A stretch of 64,000 nt of DNA from Mesobacillus maritimus (GTDB taxonomy: Bacteria; Bacillota; Bacilli; Bacillales; Cytobacillaceae): contig NZ_JACWFH010000008.1 of NCBI RefSeq assembly GCF_019749255.1, positions 584,366 through 648,365 on the forward strand, written 5' to 3'. Positions 34,309 to 43,558 of the stretch are shown piece after piece. The notes beneath the pieces were generated by a model. It had not been told where the DNA came from, did no database searches, and saw only the letters and a list, made by a program, of their open reading frames with translations. Position 1 is the stretch's first letter. Every line of letters begins with the position of its first letter. The translations under genes and the position numbers were made by a program.

Positions 34309-34351
34309 ATTTTATAAATAACTTTCCTTTTCATTTTTAGTTAAAAAAGCA

Positions 34352-34357
34352 TATAAT
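34352..34357 (+). promoter_or_regulatory. -10 element for the rib operon
   Basis: A perfect TATAAT about 20 bases before the FMN riboswitch. No convincing -35 is seen. Confidence 0.45.
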
Positions 34358-34373
34358 AGGATTTAAATATAAT

Positions 34374-34515
34374 ATTCCTTCGGGGTCGGGTGTAATTCCC
34401 AACCGGCGGTGATGAAGCGATGGCTTCTTAGTCCGTGACCCGGTTAACATTTGTTAAACGGTGGATCTGGTGAAACTCCAGAGCCGACAGTGAAAGTCTG
34501 GATGGGAGAAGGAAA
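34374..34515 (+). promoter_or_regulatory. FMN riboswitch (RFN element)
   Basis: The conserved RFN blocks are all present: TTCGGGGTCGGGTG, TTCCCAACCGGCGGTGATG, AGTCCGTGACCCG, GGTGGATCTGGTGAAACTCC, GAGCCGACAGTGAAAGTC and GGATGGGAGAAGGAA closing P1. FMN binding should promote termination at 34588-34627 and turn off ribD-ribE-ribBA-ribH. Confidence 0.97.
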
Positions 34516-34587
34516 ATTTTTAAGAATGGGTTTCGTTATCGGGTAAAATCTGCCTGTTACAGACCTTTATTTTCTTATTGCCTTTTT

Positions 34588-34627
34588 TAGGACCCCAATG
34601 TATCTGTTGATACTTGGGGTCCTTTTT
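34588..34627 (+). terminator. riboswitch-controlled terminator
   Basis: AGGACCCCAA-x-GTATC and GATAC-x-TTGGGGTCCT form a long stem followed by TTTTTATT, just before ribD. Confidence 0.93.
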
Positions 34628-34653
34628 ATTATCTTCAGAGGGAGGTTACTGAC

Positions 34654-35733
34654 GTGACGGATCAAGAATATATGAAGCTGGCCATTGAACTTGCGAGGAG
34701 TGCCACGGGACAAACTTCACCTAATCCAATTGTAGGAGCAGTGGTGGTTAAGAACAATCAAATTATTGGAATGGGTGCTCATTTAAAAGCTGGAGAACCT
34801 CACGCAGAAGTTCATGCGATTCGAATGGCTGGTGAAAAAACAAAGGGTGCGACCATTTATGTTACACTCGAGCCTTGCAGTCATCATGGGAAGACCCCCC
34901 CATGTGCTGATTTGATCATTGCGTCTGGAATTGAAAGAGTGGTTGTAGCGTCAACGGATTCGAATCCACTTGTTGCTGGACGAGGCATCAGTAGGTTAAG
35001 AGAAGCTGGTCTTACTGTTGAAACCGGAGTTCTGGAAAGTGAAGCGCTTGAGCTTAACGAAGTCTTCTTTCATTTTATTAACACGGGCTTACCGTATGTG
35101 ACTTTAAAGTCAGCATCCAGCCTTGATGGCAAAACAGCGACTGTAACCGGTGAAAGCAAATGGATTACAGGAGACGCAGCTAGACATGATGTTCATAAGC
35201 TACGCCATCAGCATGATGCGATTCTAGTAGGAGTGAATACGGTAATCGCAGATGACCCTAGTCTGACAACTAGACTGACAGGTGGTGGAAAGAATCCTAT
35301 TCGAATTATCTTGGATTCTACTTTAAGGACACCATTAGATGCCCGTGTGGTAAGGGATGGGGAAGCGCCAACATGGCTGATTACCACTAGCAAGGCGGAG
35401 AAAGGGAAAGTAGCAGAAATGGAAGCCCTCGGTGTTGAAGTGGTTGTGCTCACAGAATCCTTAACCATTCCCGAAATTTTGAAGTCTTTAGCTCAACGTG
35501 GGATTACTTCCTTGTTTGTGGAAGGTGGTGCTGAGGTGCATGGAAGCTTTCTTAAAGCAGGGGCTTTTCAACAATTAATTAGCTATATGGCACCCAAGCT
35601 AATAGGTGGAAAAAACGCTCCGTCTATATTTGGTGGAGAAGGGCTTGTACATATAGGTGATGCCGTATCTTTACAAATTAAAGATGTATCCATGGTTGGT
35701 GAGGATATCCGCGTAATTGCTACGCCACGCTAA
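34654..35733 (+). CDS. ribD: bifunctional diaminohydroxyphosphoribosylaminopyrimidine deaminase / reductase RibD
   Basis: This 359-residue fusion has an N-terminal zinc deaminase (HAE at 50-52, Cys75 and Cys84 in PCSHHGKTPPC) and a C-terminal RibD reductase (about 145-359, with VTLKSASSLDGKTAT). It carries out the second and third steps of riboflavin synthesis after GTP cyclohydrolase II. It starts at GTG 34654 behind AGAGGGAGG and is the first gene behind the FMN riboswitch. Confidence 0.95.
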   Translation: MTDQEYMKLAIELARSATGQTSPNPIVGAVVVKNNQIIGMGAHLKAGEPHAEVHAIRMAGEKTKGATIYVTLEPCSHHGKTPPCADLIIASGIERVVVASTDSNPLVAGRGISRLREAGLTVETGVLESEALELNEVFFHFINTGLPYVTLKSASSLDGKTATVTGESKWITGDAARHDVHKLRHQHDAILVGVNTVIADDPSLTTRLTGGGKNPIRIILDSTLRTPLDARVVRDGEAPTWLITTSKAEKGKVAEMEALGVEVVVLTESLTIPEILKSLAQRGITSLFVEGGAEVHGSFLKAGAFQQLISYMAPKLIGGKNAPSIFGGEGLVHIGDAVSLQIKDVSMVGEDIRVIATPR

Positions 35734-35745
35734 GGAGTTGAATGT

Positions 35746-36393
35746 ATGTTTACTGGGATTATTGAAGAAATCGGCACGATAGCGGGAATCCGAAGGACAG
35801 GACCTATGTTTGAAGTGGCTATACATGCGGAGAAAGTCATAAAGGATGTGAGCCTAGGAGACAGTATTTCAATAAATGGAGTCTGCCTGACAGTAACCTC
35901 TTTCACGACTGGAACGTTTACGGTAGATGTAATGCCAGAGACGGTGAAGGCGACTAATATTAGTAAGCTTAAGCCAGGATCAAAAGTCAATCTAGAAAGA
36001 GCAATGGCCGCAGGTGGTCGGTTTGGTGGACATTTTGTTTCAGGTCATGTCGATGGGATTGGGACAATTGTTCGGAAAGAGCGTCAAGAAAATGCCGTCT
36101 ATTTTGAAATCGAAGTCAATGAAGAGTTGGCGAGCGCAATGATCTTGAAAGGCTCTGTCACCGTTGATGGGACAAGCTTGACGATTTTCGGCGTAACAAC
36201 AACTTCCTTTACCATTTCATTAATTCCTCACACGATGGAGGAAACCATTATTGGTCAAAAGCAAGTTGGCGACATGGTCAATATTGAGAGCGATATGATT
36301 GGCAAATATGTGGGACACTATCTAAAACAAACAAAACAGGTTAAGAAGTCATCGATTACGAAAAGCTTCTTAGAGGAAAATGGATTTAGTTAA
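35746..36393 (+). CDS. ribE: riboflavin synthase alpha subunit RibE
   Basis: This 215-residue enzyme consists of two lumazine-binding repeats; it opens MFTGIIEEIG and the second repeat starts near residue 98 (GHVDGIGTI). It dismutates two 6,7-dimethyl-8-ribityllumazines to riboflavin. The start follows AAGGAGTTGA, 12 bases after ribD. Confidence 0.95.
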   Translation: MFTGIIEEIGTIAGIRRTGPMFEVAIHAEKVIKDVSLGDSISINGVCLTVTSFTTGTFTVDVMPETVKATNISKLKPGSKVNLERAMAAGGRFGGHFVSGHVDGIGTIVRKERQENAVYFEIEVNEELASAMILKGSVTVDGTSLTIFGVTTTSFTISLIPHTMEETIIGQKQVGDMVNIESDMIGKYVGHYLKQTKQVKKSSITKSFLEENGFS

Positions 36394-36405
36394 GGGGGGA
36401 AAAGG

Positions 36406-37599
36406 ATGTTTGACAAAATTGAAGCAGCCATTGAGGATTTGAAAAGCGGTAAAATTGTAATTGTTTGTGATGACGAAGATCGTGAAAATGAAGGTGATTT
36501 TATTGCCTTAGCAGAAAAGACGACTGCTGAGACCATAAATTTCATGGTTACACATGGACGAGGTCTAGTTTGTATACCCGTTGAAGAACAATTGGCTAAA
36601 AAGCTGGAGCTTCATGCCATGACCCAGGATAATACGGATCCTCATGGAACTGCATTCACGGTAAGTATTGACCATAAAAGCTCTACAACTGGTATTTCAG
36701 CCCATGAACGAAGCACGACGGTTCAAGAGCTGATTAACCCTGATTCAAAGCCTTCTGATTTTAAAAGACCTGGGCATATCTTTCCATTAATTGCGAAGGA
36801 TGGTGGGGTTCTTAGAAGAGCGGGTCATACTGAAGCGGCTGTGGACTTGGCAAAATTATCAGGTGCTGCACCTGCAGGGGTTATCTGTGAAATTATGAAT
36901 GAAGATGGTTCAATGGCGCGAGTTCCGCAGTTAAGGGAAATAGCCGACCGCTTCGGGTTAAAGATGATTACGATTAAGGATATGATTCAATATCGTAATC
37001 AACAAGAAAAATTGGTCGAAAAAGTGGTTGAAATCGATTTACCAACAGAATATGGCGATTTCAAAGCTGTCGGGTACATCAATCTCCTTGATGGACAAGA
37101 ACATGTTGCTCTAGTGAAAGGGGATGTTTCGACGGATGAACCTGTTCTCGTGAGGGTTCACTCAGAATGCTTGACGGGCGATGTTTTTGGTTCCTTCCGT
37201 TGTGACTGTGGACCTCAACTTCATGCTGCATTAAGGAAGATTGAAGATGAAGGAAGAGGAATTCTATTGTACATGAGACAAGAAGGTCGAGGGATTGGTT
37301 TAATCAATAAATTGAAGGCTTATAAGCTACAAGAAAATGGTTTTGACACAGTGGAAGCAAATGAAAAGCTTGGATTTGGGGCAGATTTACGCGATTACGG
37401 AATTGGTGCTCAAATTCTAAGAGACCTTGGAGTTATGCAAATGAGGCTCTTAACTAATAATCCAAGAAAGATTAGTGGTCTTGGGGGCTATGGTCTTGAA
37501 ATTGTTGACCGTGTTCCAATCGAAATGGAATCAAAAAAGGAAAACGAACGTTATTTAAAAACAAAAAAATCAAAACTAGGACATTTACTTCATATTTAA
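36406..37599 (+). CDS. ribBA: bifunctional DHBP synthase / GTP cyclohydrolase II RibBA
   Basis: This 397-residue fusion has the RibB domain (1-200, [11 protein letters not shown]) that makes 3,4-dihydroxy-2-butanone 4-phosphate and the RibA domain (from about 205) with zinc Cys in [15 protein letters not shown] and the [10 protein letters not shown] motif. It supplies both precursors of lumazine synthesis. Start follows AAGGGGGG; 12 bases separate it from ribE. Confidence 0.95.
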   Translation: MFDKIEAAIEDLKSGKIVIVCDDEDRENEGDFIALAEKTTAETINFMVTHGRGLVCIPVEEQLAKKLELHAMTQDNTDPHGTAFTVSIDHKSSTTGISAHERSTTVQELINPDSKPSDFKRPGHIFPLIAKDGGVLRRAGHTEAAVDLAKLSGAAPAGVICEIMNEDGSMARVPQLREIADRFGLKMITIKDMIQYRNQQEKLVEKVVEIDLPTEYGDFKAVGYINLLDGQEHVALVKGDVSTDEPVLVRVHSECLTGDVFGSFRCDCGPQLHAALRKIEDEGRGILLYMRQEGRGIGLINKLKAYKLQENGFDTVEANEKLGFGADLRDYGIGAQILRDLGVMQMRLLTNNPRKISGLGGYGLEIVDRVPIEMESKKENERYLKTKKSKLGHLLHI

Positions 37600-37616
37600 T
37601 TTTAGGGGGAAAAATC

Positions 37617-38087
37617 ATGGGTAGAACATTTGAAGGAAATTTAGTAGCATCAGGACTGAAAGTAGCAATCGTAGTAGGGCGTTTTAACGAGTTTATTACA
37701 AGTAAGTTACTTGGCGGAGCACAGGACGCTCTTAAGAGACATGGAGTAGCAGATGAAGATGTTGATATTGCATGGGTACCGGGTGCGTTTGAAATTCCAT
37801 TGATTGCACAAAAAATGGCAAACACTGGCCGCTACGATGCGGTTGTGACATTGGGTACCGTTATTCGCGGAGCTACACCACATTTCGACTTTGTCTGCAA
37901 CGAGGCAGCCAAAGGAGTTTCTGCTACAGCCTTGAATAGTGGAGTTCCTATTTCTTTTGGAGTATTAACTACAGACTCCATTGAACAAGCAATTGAACGA
38001 GCTGGAACAAAGGCCGGAAACAAAGGCTGGGAAGCAGCAACCACAGCCATTGAAATGGCAAACCTATGCAGAAATATCGAACAGTAA
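37617..38087 (+). CDS. ribH: 6,7-dimethyl-8-ribityllumazine synthase RibH
   Basis: This 156-residue lumazine synthase shows the family landmarks [33 protein letters not shown] and the C-terminal GNKGWEAA. It condenses the two RibBA/RibD products and forms capsids or smaller oligomers. It is the last gene of the operon and is followed by a terminator. Confidence 0.96.
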   Translation: MGRTFEGNLVASGLKVAIVVGRFNEFITSKLLGGAQDALKRHGVADEDVDIAWVPGAFEIPLIAQKMANTGRYDAVVTLGTVIRGATPHFDFVCNEAAKGVSATALNSGVPISFGVLTTDSIEQAIERAGTKAGNKGWEAATTAIEMANLCRNIEQ

Positions 38088-38140
38088 AAATTGGATGAAG
38101 CATGTTAGTTAATAGATTCATGAATTTATACTATAATTTA

Positions 38141-38173
38141 GGGAATGACCTTGAGGTCGTTCCTTCTTTTTTT
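38141..38173 (+). terminator. rib operon terminator
   Basis: GGAATGACC and GGTCGTTCC pair across TTGA, followed by TTCTTTTTTT. Confidence 0.92.
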
Positions 38174-38268
38174 GGGAGGAGGAATACAAAGGCTTGATAA
38201 TGGATTTAGATTTCACTACTGCTGATCTATAACGCTAGATGAACAGATCATGATAAAGGGGATTTACA

Positions 38269-39021
38269 ATGAAACTAGTATCTTGGAATGTAAACGGGCT
38301 CCGTGCTTGCTGTAAGAAAGGATTCTTAGATTATTTTAAGGAAGTAGATGCAGATATTTTCTGTGTTCAGGAAACGAAGCTTCAAGAAGGACAAATCGAT
38401 TTAGATTTAGATGGATACCATGATTATTGGCATTATGCTGTTAAAAAGGGATATTCCGGAACGGCTGTGTTTTCGAAGGTAGAGCCTTTGTCCGTAAGAT
38501 ATGGAATTGGCGTTGATGAGTACGATTGTGAAGGTCGAGCAATTACACTAGAATTTGAGAATTTCTTCTTGGTAAATGTTTATGTCCCAAATTCACAACG
38601 GGATTTGGCACGGCTTTCATTTCGACTTGCTTGGGAAGACAAGCTTAAAGAGTATTTGCATGAGCTTAACCAGGTGAAACCAGTTATTCTTTGTGGGGAT
38701 CTTAATGTCGCTCATCAGGAAATAGATTTAAAGAACCATAAATCTAATAACGGAAATTCTGGGTTCACCGATGAAGAGCGAGGCAAGATGACGGACCTTT
38801 TAGCATCTGGGTTTGTGGATTCCTTTAGACATGTTCACCCAGATCAAGAAGGCGCTTATACATGGTGGAGTTATATGAACAAGGTTCGCGAAAGAAATAT
38901 TGGTTGGCGAATTGATTATTTTATTGTTTCCGAAGGAATGGCACCTATGATAAAGGAAGCGGCTATTGACTCGCAGGTGATGGGCAGTGACCACTGTCCG
39001 ATTTTATTAGAACTAGCATAA
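38269..39021 (+). CDS. exoA: exodeoxyribonuclease III (ExoA-type AP endonuclease)
   Basis: This 250-residue metal-dependent phosphohydrolase has KLVSWNVNGLRA at the N-terminus, QETKLQ, GDLNVAHQEIDL and the catalytic GSDHCPI at the end, as in the ExoA/Xth family. It incises abasic sites and removes damaged 3' ends in base-excision repair. It is a single-gene unit behind GGGGA and is followed by its own terminator. Confidence 0.94.
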   Translation: MKLVSWNVNGLRACCKKGFLDYFKEVDADIFCVQETKLQEGQIDLDLDGYHDYWHYAVKKGYSGTAVFSKVEPLSVRYGIGVDEYDCEGRAITLEFENFFLVNVYVPNSQRDLARLSFRLAWEDKLKEYLHELNQVKPVILCGDLNVAHQEIDLKNHKSNNGNSGFTDEERGKMTDLLASGFVDSFRHVHPDQEGAYTWWSYMNKVRERNIGWRIDYFIVSEGMAPMIKEAAIDSQVMGSDHCPILLELA

Positions 39022-39079
39022 CGATTGGGTGACAAATAAATCATCATCTTGAATGAGATTATAGATATGCATGACCGAA

Positions 39080-39115
39080 AAGGCTGTTCCAGTAATTGGG
39101 ACAGCTTTTTATTTT
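39080..39115 (+). terminator. terminator after exoA
   Basis: GCTGTTCC and GGGACAGC pair across a 7-base loop, followed by TTTTTATTTT. Confidence 0.88.
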
Positions 39116-39271
39116 GGATCAGAGCCAATAGATTAAAAAATTCGTCATATGTATATAAATCTCTTGTACCTTAATTGAGTTAAATGTAATATACTATATA
39201 TGAATGAGCATAACACAATTGGTCATTTGTAACATATATATGTACGTATATTGTGGTTCATAGGGAAGGCG

Positions 39272-39910
39272 GTGATTCCAATTAAACTATCAAAACGTCA
39301 ACTAGAGATCCTAGAGATTGTCAAGGAAGCTGGGCCAATCACAGGGAGAGAGATTGCAGAAAAGCTATCGTTAACTCGTGCAACGTTAAGGCCAGATTTA
39401 GCTATCTTAACCATGGCAGGAAGTCTTGAGGCAAAGCCGCGGGTGGGCTATTTTTTCAACCCGCAAAGTGAAGTGAGGCAAAGTGCTGCAAACTTGGCCA
39501 AACAGATCGTTAACAACTATAAAGCACACCCAATTGTTGTCCAAAAGTCAGCATCTGTGTATGACGCCATTGTGCAGATTTTTCTTGAAGATGTGGGGAC
39601 CTTATACGCAGTCGATAAGGATGGTCTTCTCGCTGGGGTCATATCACGTAAAGATTTGTTGAGGGCGGCAATAGGAAATAATAATCTTGAAGAGCTCCCG
39701 GTAAGTGTCATTATGACGAGAATGCCCAATATTGTAACCGTTAAATATGATGAATCCCTTCTCGATGCCGCAAAGAAACTAATACATAATCATATCGATT
39801 CCTTACCAGTGGTCAGAGAAGTAGATAAAGAGAAAGATATGTATGAAGTAATCGGGCGAATTACGAAAACAACGATTACCAGGGCATATGTTGAACTCCT
39901 TGAAATATAA
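39272..39910 (+). CDS. ccpN: CcpN-type HTH/CBS transcriptional repressor
   Basis: This 212-residue protein has an N-terminal winged helix ([20 protein letters not shown]) followed by two CBS domains (from about residue 75). B. subtilis CcpN represses gluconeogenic gapB and pckA under glycolytic conditions. GTG 39272 gives an N-terminus that aligns with CcpN residue by residue, but it lies only 2 bases behind GGAAGG. An ATT at 39281 behind AAGGCGGTGA is a possible non-canonical start. It overlaps the next gene's reading frame upstream region and leads a unit with the PPDK regulator and PPDK. Confidence 0.88.
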   Translation: MIPIKLSKRQLEILEIVKEAGPITGREIAEKLSLTRATLRPDLAILTMAGSLEAKPRVGYFFNPQSEVRQSAANLAKQIVNNYKAHPIVVQKSASVYDAIVQIFLEDVGTLYAVDKDGLLAGVISRKDLLRAAIGNNNLEELPVSVIMTRMPNIVTVKYDESLLDAAKKLIHNHIDSLPVVREVDKEKDMYEVIGRITKTTITRAYVELLEI

Positions 39911-39932
39911 CAAGATTGGAAGTGAAGTTGCT

Positions 39933-40754
39933 TTGGGTAAAAAGGAAGTAGTTTACGTCGTTTCTGACTCTGTTGGGGAAACAGCAGAGTTTGTGGTAAA
40001 AGCAGTTGCTACCCAGTTTAACGGTGGTAGTGTGGACATTCGCAGAAGTTCCTATGTCGAGGACGTGGAAGATATTGAGGATGTGTTGATTTTAGCTAGG
40101 CAAAATAACCAATCAATTATCGCGTACACAATTGTCATCCCACATTTAAAAGACTACCTCGATCGACGTGCATCAGAAGAGGGGATTGTTGCTGTTGATT
40201 TACTAAATCCATTGATGAACGCTTTCGAACAAAAATTTGAAAAGCCACCAAATCAACAACCCGGGTTAATGAGAAAGCTTGATGATGAGTATTTTCGGAA
40301 AATTGAAGCGATTGAGTTTGCTGTGAAATATGATGATGGGCGAGACCCACGTGGCATTATTCGCTCTGATATAGTCCTTATTGGTGTCTCAAGGACCTCT
40401 AAAACACCGTTATCAATGTATTTGGCTCATAAAAGATATAAGGTCGCGAATGTTCCACTTGTTCCTGAAGTAAAACCACCTGATGAGCTGTTTACAGTCC
40501 CGCGCTCAAAATGTGTAGGTCTAATCATCTCACCAGATAAATTAAATGAAATTCGTAAGGAGCGTTTAAAAGCACTAGGGCTTACCTCACAGGCTAACTA
40601 TGCAAGCTTTGAACGTATTTTAGAGGAATTAGAATATGCTGAGAAAATTATGAAGCGAGTAGGTTGTCCGGTCATCAATGTGTCCAATAAAGCCGTGGAA
40701 GAAACTGCAAGCCAAATTTTAGACATTTTAAAAAGTGAAAGGAGCTATACATAA
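39933..40754 (+). CDS. pyruvate, phosphate dikinase regulatory protein (PPSR/YqfL)
   Basis: This 273-residue DUF299-family protein has the nucleotide-binding GVSRTSKT at 151-158 and opens [17 protein letters not shown]. The family phosphorylates and dephosphorylates the active-site Thr region of PPDK using ADP and phosphate. The dikinase is the next gene, so this is very likely its dedicated regulator. TTG 39933 gives the right length and family N-terminus; GGAAGTGAAG lies upstream. The start shares TAATG overlap downstream with ppdK. Confidence 0.92.
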   Translation: MGKKEVVYVVSDSVGETAEFVVKAVATQFNGGSVDIRRSSYVEDVEDIEDVLILARQNNQSIIAYTIVIPHLKDYLDRRASEEGIVAVDLLNPLMNAFEQKFEKPPNQQPGLMRKLDDEYFRKIEAIEFAVKYDDGRDPRGIIRSDIVLIGVSRTSKTPLSMYLAHKRYKVANVPLVPEVKPPDELFTVPRSKCVGLIISPDKLNEIRKERLKALGLTSQANYASFERILEELEYAEKIMKRVGCPVINVSNKAVEETASQILDILKSERSYT

Positions 40755-43423
40755 TGAAAAAATTTGTGTATATGTTCAATGAAGGAAACAGTGAAATGAA
40801 GGATTTGCTTGGAGGAAAGGGAGCAAATCTTGCAGAAATGACGAGAATTGGCCTACCCGTCCCATTTGGTTTTACGATTTCTACAGAAGCTTGTAATGCC
40901 TATTATGACGCAGATAAAAAAATTACTGTAGAGGTACAGGATGAGATTTTACAATCTCTTAAAAAGCTTGAGGCTAATACCGGGAAAAAACTTGGAGACC
41001 CTGAAAATCCACTGCTGGTATCAGTTCGATCTGGTGCTGTTTTCTCAATGCCTGGGATGATGGATACAATTTTAAACTTGGGGATGAATGATGAAACCGT
41101 AGAAGGAGTGGCTAGGTTAACCAACAATCCTCGGTTTGCTTATGATTCTTATAGACGGTTCATTCAAATGTTTTCAGATGTGGTCCTTGATGTTGATACG
41201 TTTTTCTTTGAACGATTATTAGAAGAAACGCGAGAAGAAAAAGGGTATAAATCTGATCCCGAATTAACGGCTGAAGATTGGAAGGAAGTCATTGCTGGAT
41301 ATAAGCGAATTGTCAAGAAGCATACACGTAAAGCTTTTCCACAAGATCCAATTCAGCAATTATATCTATCCATTAATGCGGTGTTTGATTCTTGGAATAA
41401 CCAACGGGCAATTGTTTATCGTCGTTTGAATAAAATTCCTGGACACCTCGGGACAGCTGTTAACATTCAAAGTATGGTGTTTGGGAATATGGGCAATGAC
41501 TCTGGTACTGGCGTTGCGTTCACACGAAATCCTTCCACAGGGGAGCATTTGCTTTACGGTGAATATCTAATCAATGCCCAAGGAGAAGATGTTGTTGCAG
41601 GGATTCGCACGCCACAGCCTATTAACACGCTAAAAGATGAAATGCCGGAAGTCTACGAGCAATTCGCGGCAACATGTACCCATCTTGAACAGCATTACAA
41701 AGATATGCAGGATATTGAATTCACGGTCGAACGTGGAAAGCTGTTTATTTTACAAACAAGGAACGGTAAGCGTACCGCCCAAGCAGCCATTCGAATTGCT
41801 GTTGAGATGGTCAGAGAAGGCTTTATTAGTAAAAGAGACGCACTTCTTCGAGTTGATCCAGATCAATTAAATCAATTATTGCACCGTCGAATTGATGACA
41901 ACTTTGAGCGTACGCAACTAGCTAAAGGCCTACCTGCATCACCTGGAGCGGCTACTGGTGCAGTTGTGTTTGATGCAGATGAAGCAGAGCTTTTAGCTAA
42001 GGATGGAAAAAAAGTCATTTTGGTTCGTCCTGAGACGACCCCAGATGATATTCATGGGATTGTTGCTGCTCAAGCTGTTGTCACAAGTCGAGGAGGAATG
42101 ACAAGTCACGCTGCTGTTGTTGCAAGGGGAATGGGAAAAGCGTGTATTTGTGGTTGTGAAGCAATGAAGATTGATTTGCATGAGAAAGAGTTTTATATCA
42201 AGGGGACGGTTGTAAAAGAAGGCGACATTATTACGATTGATGGAGGAACTGGGGAGGTTATGCTTGGAGAAATTCCAATGATTGAACCAGAATTATCAGT
42301 GGAATTCCAACAGCTGCTGTCTTGGGCAGATGAAGAACGGAAGCTTGGGGTAAGGAGTAATGCGGATAACCCAGAAGATTCTAGAAAAGCACGAGAATTC
42401 GGTGCAGAAGGGATAGGGCTTTGCAGAACTGAGCATATGTTTATGGATCCAACTCGTGTTCCAATTGTTCAAGAGATGATCCTTGCAGAAACCTTTGATG
42501 AGCGTAAAGCTGCACTTGAAAAATTACTGCCGATGCAACAACAAGATTTCGAAGGGATTCTCGAAGCGATGCAAGGGTTCCCTGTTACGATTCGCTTGCT
42601 CGACCCACCTCTACATGAATTCCTTCCAGATAAAGAAGAGTTGATTGTCGAGACAACGAAGCTAAAAATTCTCGAACCTAATTCAATAGAGTTAAAAGAG
42701 AAAGAACAATTATTAAAAAAGGTCCGCCAGTTAGATGAGTTTAACCCAATGCTAGGTCACCGCGGTTGTCGTCTTGGGATGATTCACCCTGAAATTTATG
42801 AAATGCAGGCGAAGGCCATCTTTTACGCTGTGGTTAAATTATCCGAAAAAGGCATTGATGCTAAACCAGAAATCATGATTCCACTTGTTGGTCATGTAAA
42901 TGAATTAAAAGAAATGCGCCAGCTTGTCGTGAATTCTGCGAATCTGGTAAAGGAAGAAACAGGGAAAGAGTTTGTTTATACAATTGGTACAATGGTTGAA
43001 GTTCCACGTGCTGCCTTAACTGCGGATCAAATTGCTGAGGAGGCAGACTTCTTCTCGTTCGGAACGAATGATTTAACGCAAACGACTTTTGGATATAGCC
43101 GTGATGATGCGGAAGGAAAATTCCTTCAAGCGTATATTGAAAATAAAGTGTTGCCAGAAAACCCATTTGCGGTCCTTGATCGGGAGGGCGTTGGCAAGCT
43201 TGTCGAAACAGGAGTAAAGCTTGGACGTCAAACAAAGCCAGAGCTCAAAACAGGGATTTGCGGGGAGCATGGTGGAGAAAAAAGCTCGATTGAATTCTGT
43301 TACCAAGCTGGATTAGATTATGTCAGCTGTTCACCTTACCGAGTGCCAATTGCACGCCTAGCTGCGGCACAGGCAACTATTCGTTTTCGGAAGGAAGCGA
43401 CTGAAGAGTTATTGGTAAAATAA
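40754..43423 (+). CDS. ppdK: pyruvate, phosphate dikinase
   Basis: This 889-residue enzyme interconverts pyruvate, ATP and phosphate with PEP, AMP and pyrophosphate. The N-terminal ATP-grasp domain is followed by the swivelling phosphohistidine domain with GGMTSHAAV (His452) and the C-terminal PEP domain with GICGEHGG (Cys836). The Thr two residues before His452 is the target of the PPSR protein encoded just upstream. All catalytic parts are intact. Start codon and preceding stop overlap (TAATG). Confidence 0.96.
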   Translation: MKKFVYMFNEGNSEMKDLLGGKGANLAEMTRIGLPVPFGFTISTEACNAYYDADKKITVEVQDEILQSLKKLEANTGKKLGDPENPLLVSVRSGAVFSMPGMMDTILNLGMNDETVEGVARLTNNPRFAYDSYRRFIQMFSDVVLDVDTFFFERLLEETREEKGYKSDPELTAEDWKEVIAGYKRIVKKHTRKAFPQDPIQQLYLSINAVFDSWNNQRAIVYRRLNKIPGHLGTAVNIQSMVFGNMGNDSGTGVAFTRNPSTGEHLLYGEYLINAQGEDVVAGIRTPQPINTLKDEMPEVYEQFAATCTHLEQHYKDMQDIEFTVERGKLFILQTRNGKRTAQAAIRIAVEMVREGFISKRDALLRVDPDQLNQLLHRRIDDNFERTQLAKGLPASPGAATGAVVFDADEAELLAKDGKKVILVRPETTPDDIHGIVAAQAVVTSRGGMTSHAAVVARGMGKACICGCEAMKIDLHEKEFYIKGTVVKEGDIITIDGGTGEVMLGEIPMIEPELSVEFQQLLSWADEERKLGVRSNADNPEDSRKAREFGAEGIGLCRTEHMFMDPTRVPIVQEMILAETFDERKAALEKLLPMQQQDFEGILEAMQGFPVTIRLLDPPLHEFLPDKEELIVETTKLKILEPNSIELKEKEQLLKKVRQLDEFNPMLGHRGCRLGMIHPEIYEMQAKAIFYAVVKLSEKGIDAKPEIMIPLVGHVNELKEMRQLVVNSANLVKEETGKEFVYTIGTMVEVPRAALTADQIAEEADFFSFGTNDLTQTTFGYSRDDAEGKFLQAYIENKVLPENPFAVLDREGVGKLVETGVKLGRQTKPELKTGICGEHGGEKSSIEFCYQAGLDYVSCSPYRVPIARLAAAQATIRFRKEATEELLVK

Positions 43424-43440
43424 TAGAATTGTAAGAAAGG

Positions 43441-43480
43441 AAAGGGATAATCTTCTGAATTGGAAGATTATCCCTTTTAG
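43441..43480 (+). terminator. terminator after ppdK
   Basis: AAAGGGATAATCTTC and GAAGATTATCCCTTT form a perfect 15-bp stem followed by TTTT-type tail. Confidence 0.93.
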
Positions 43481-43558
43481 TGCAAGGAAACAAATGATAA
43501 TAAACTAAGGGAGGAAGTCCTAATTAAAAGTGTTCCCATTCCAAAGGAAGTATCAGTA

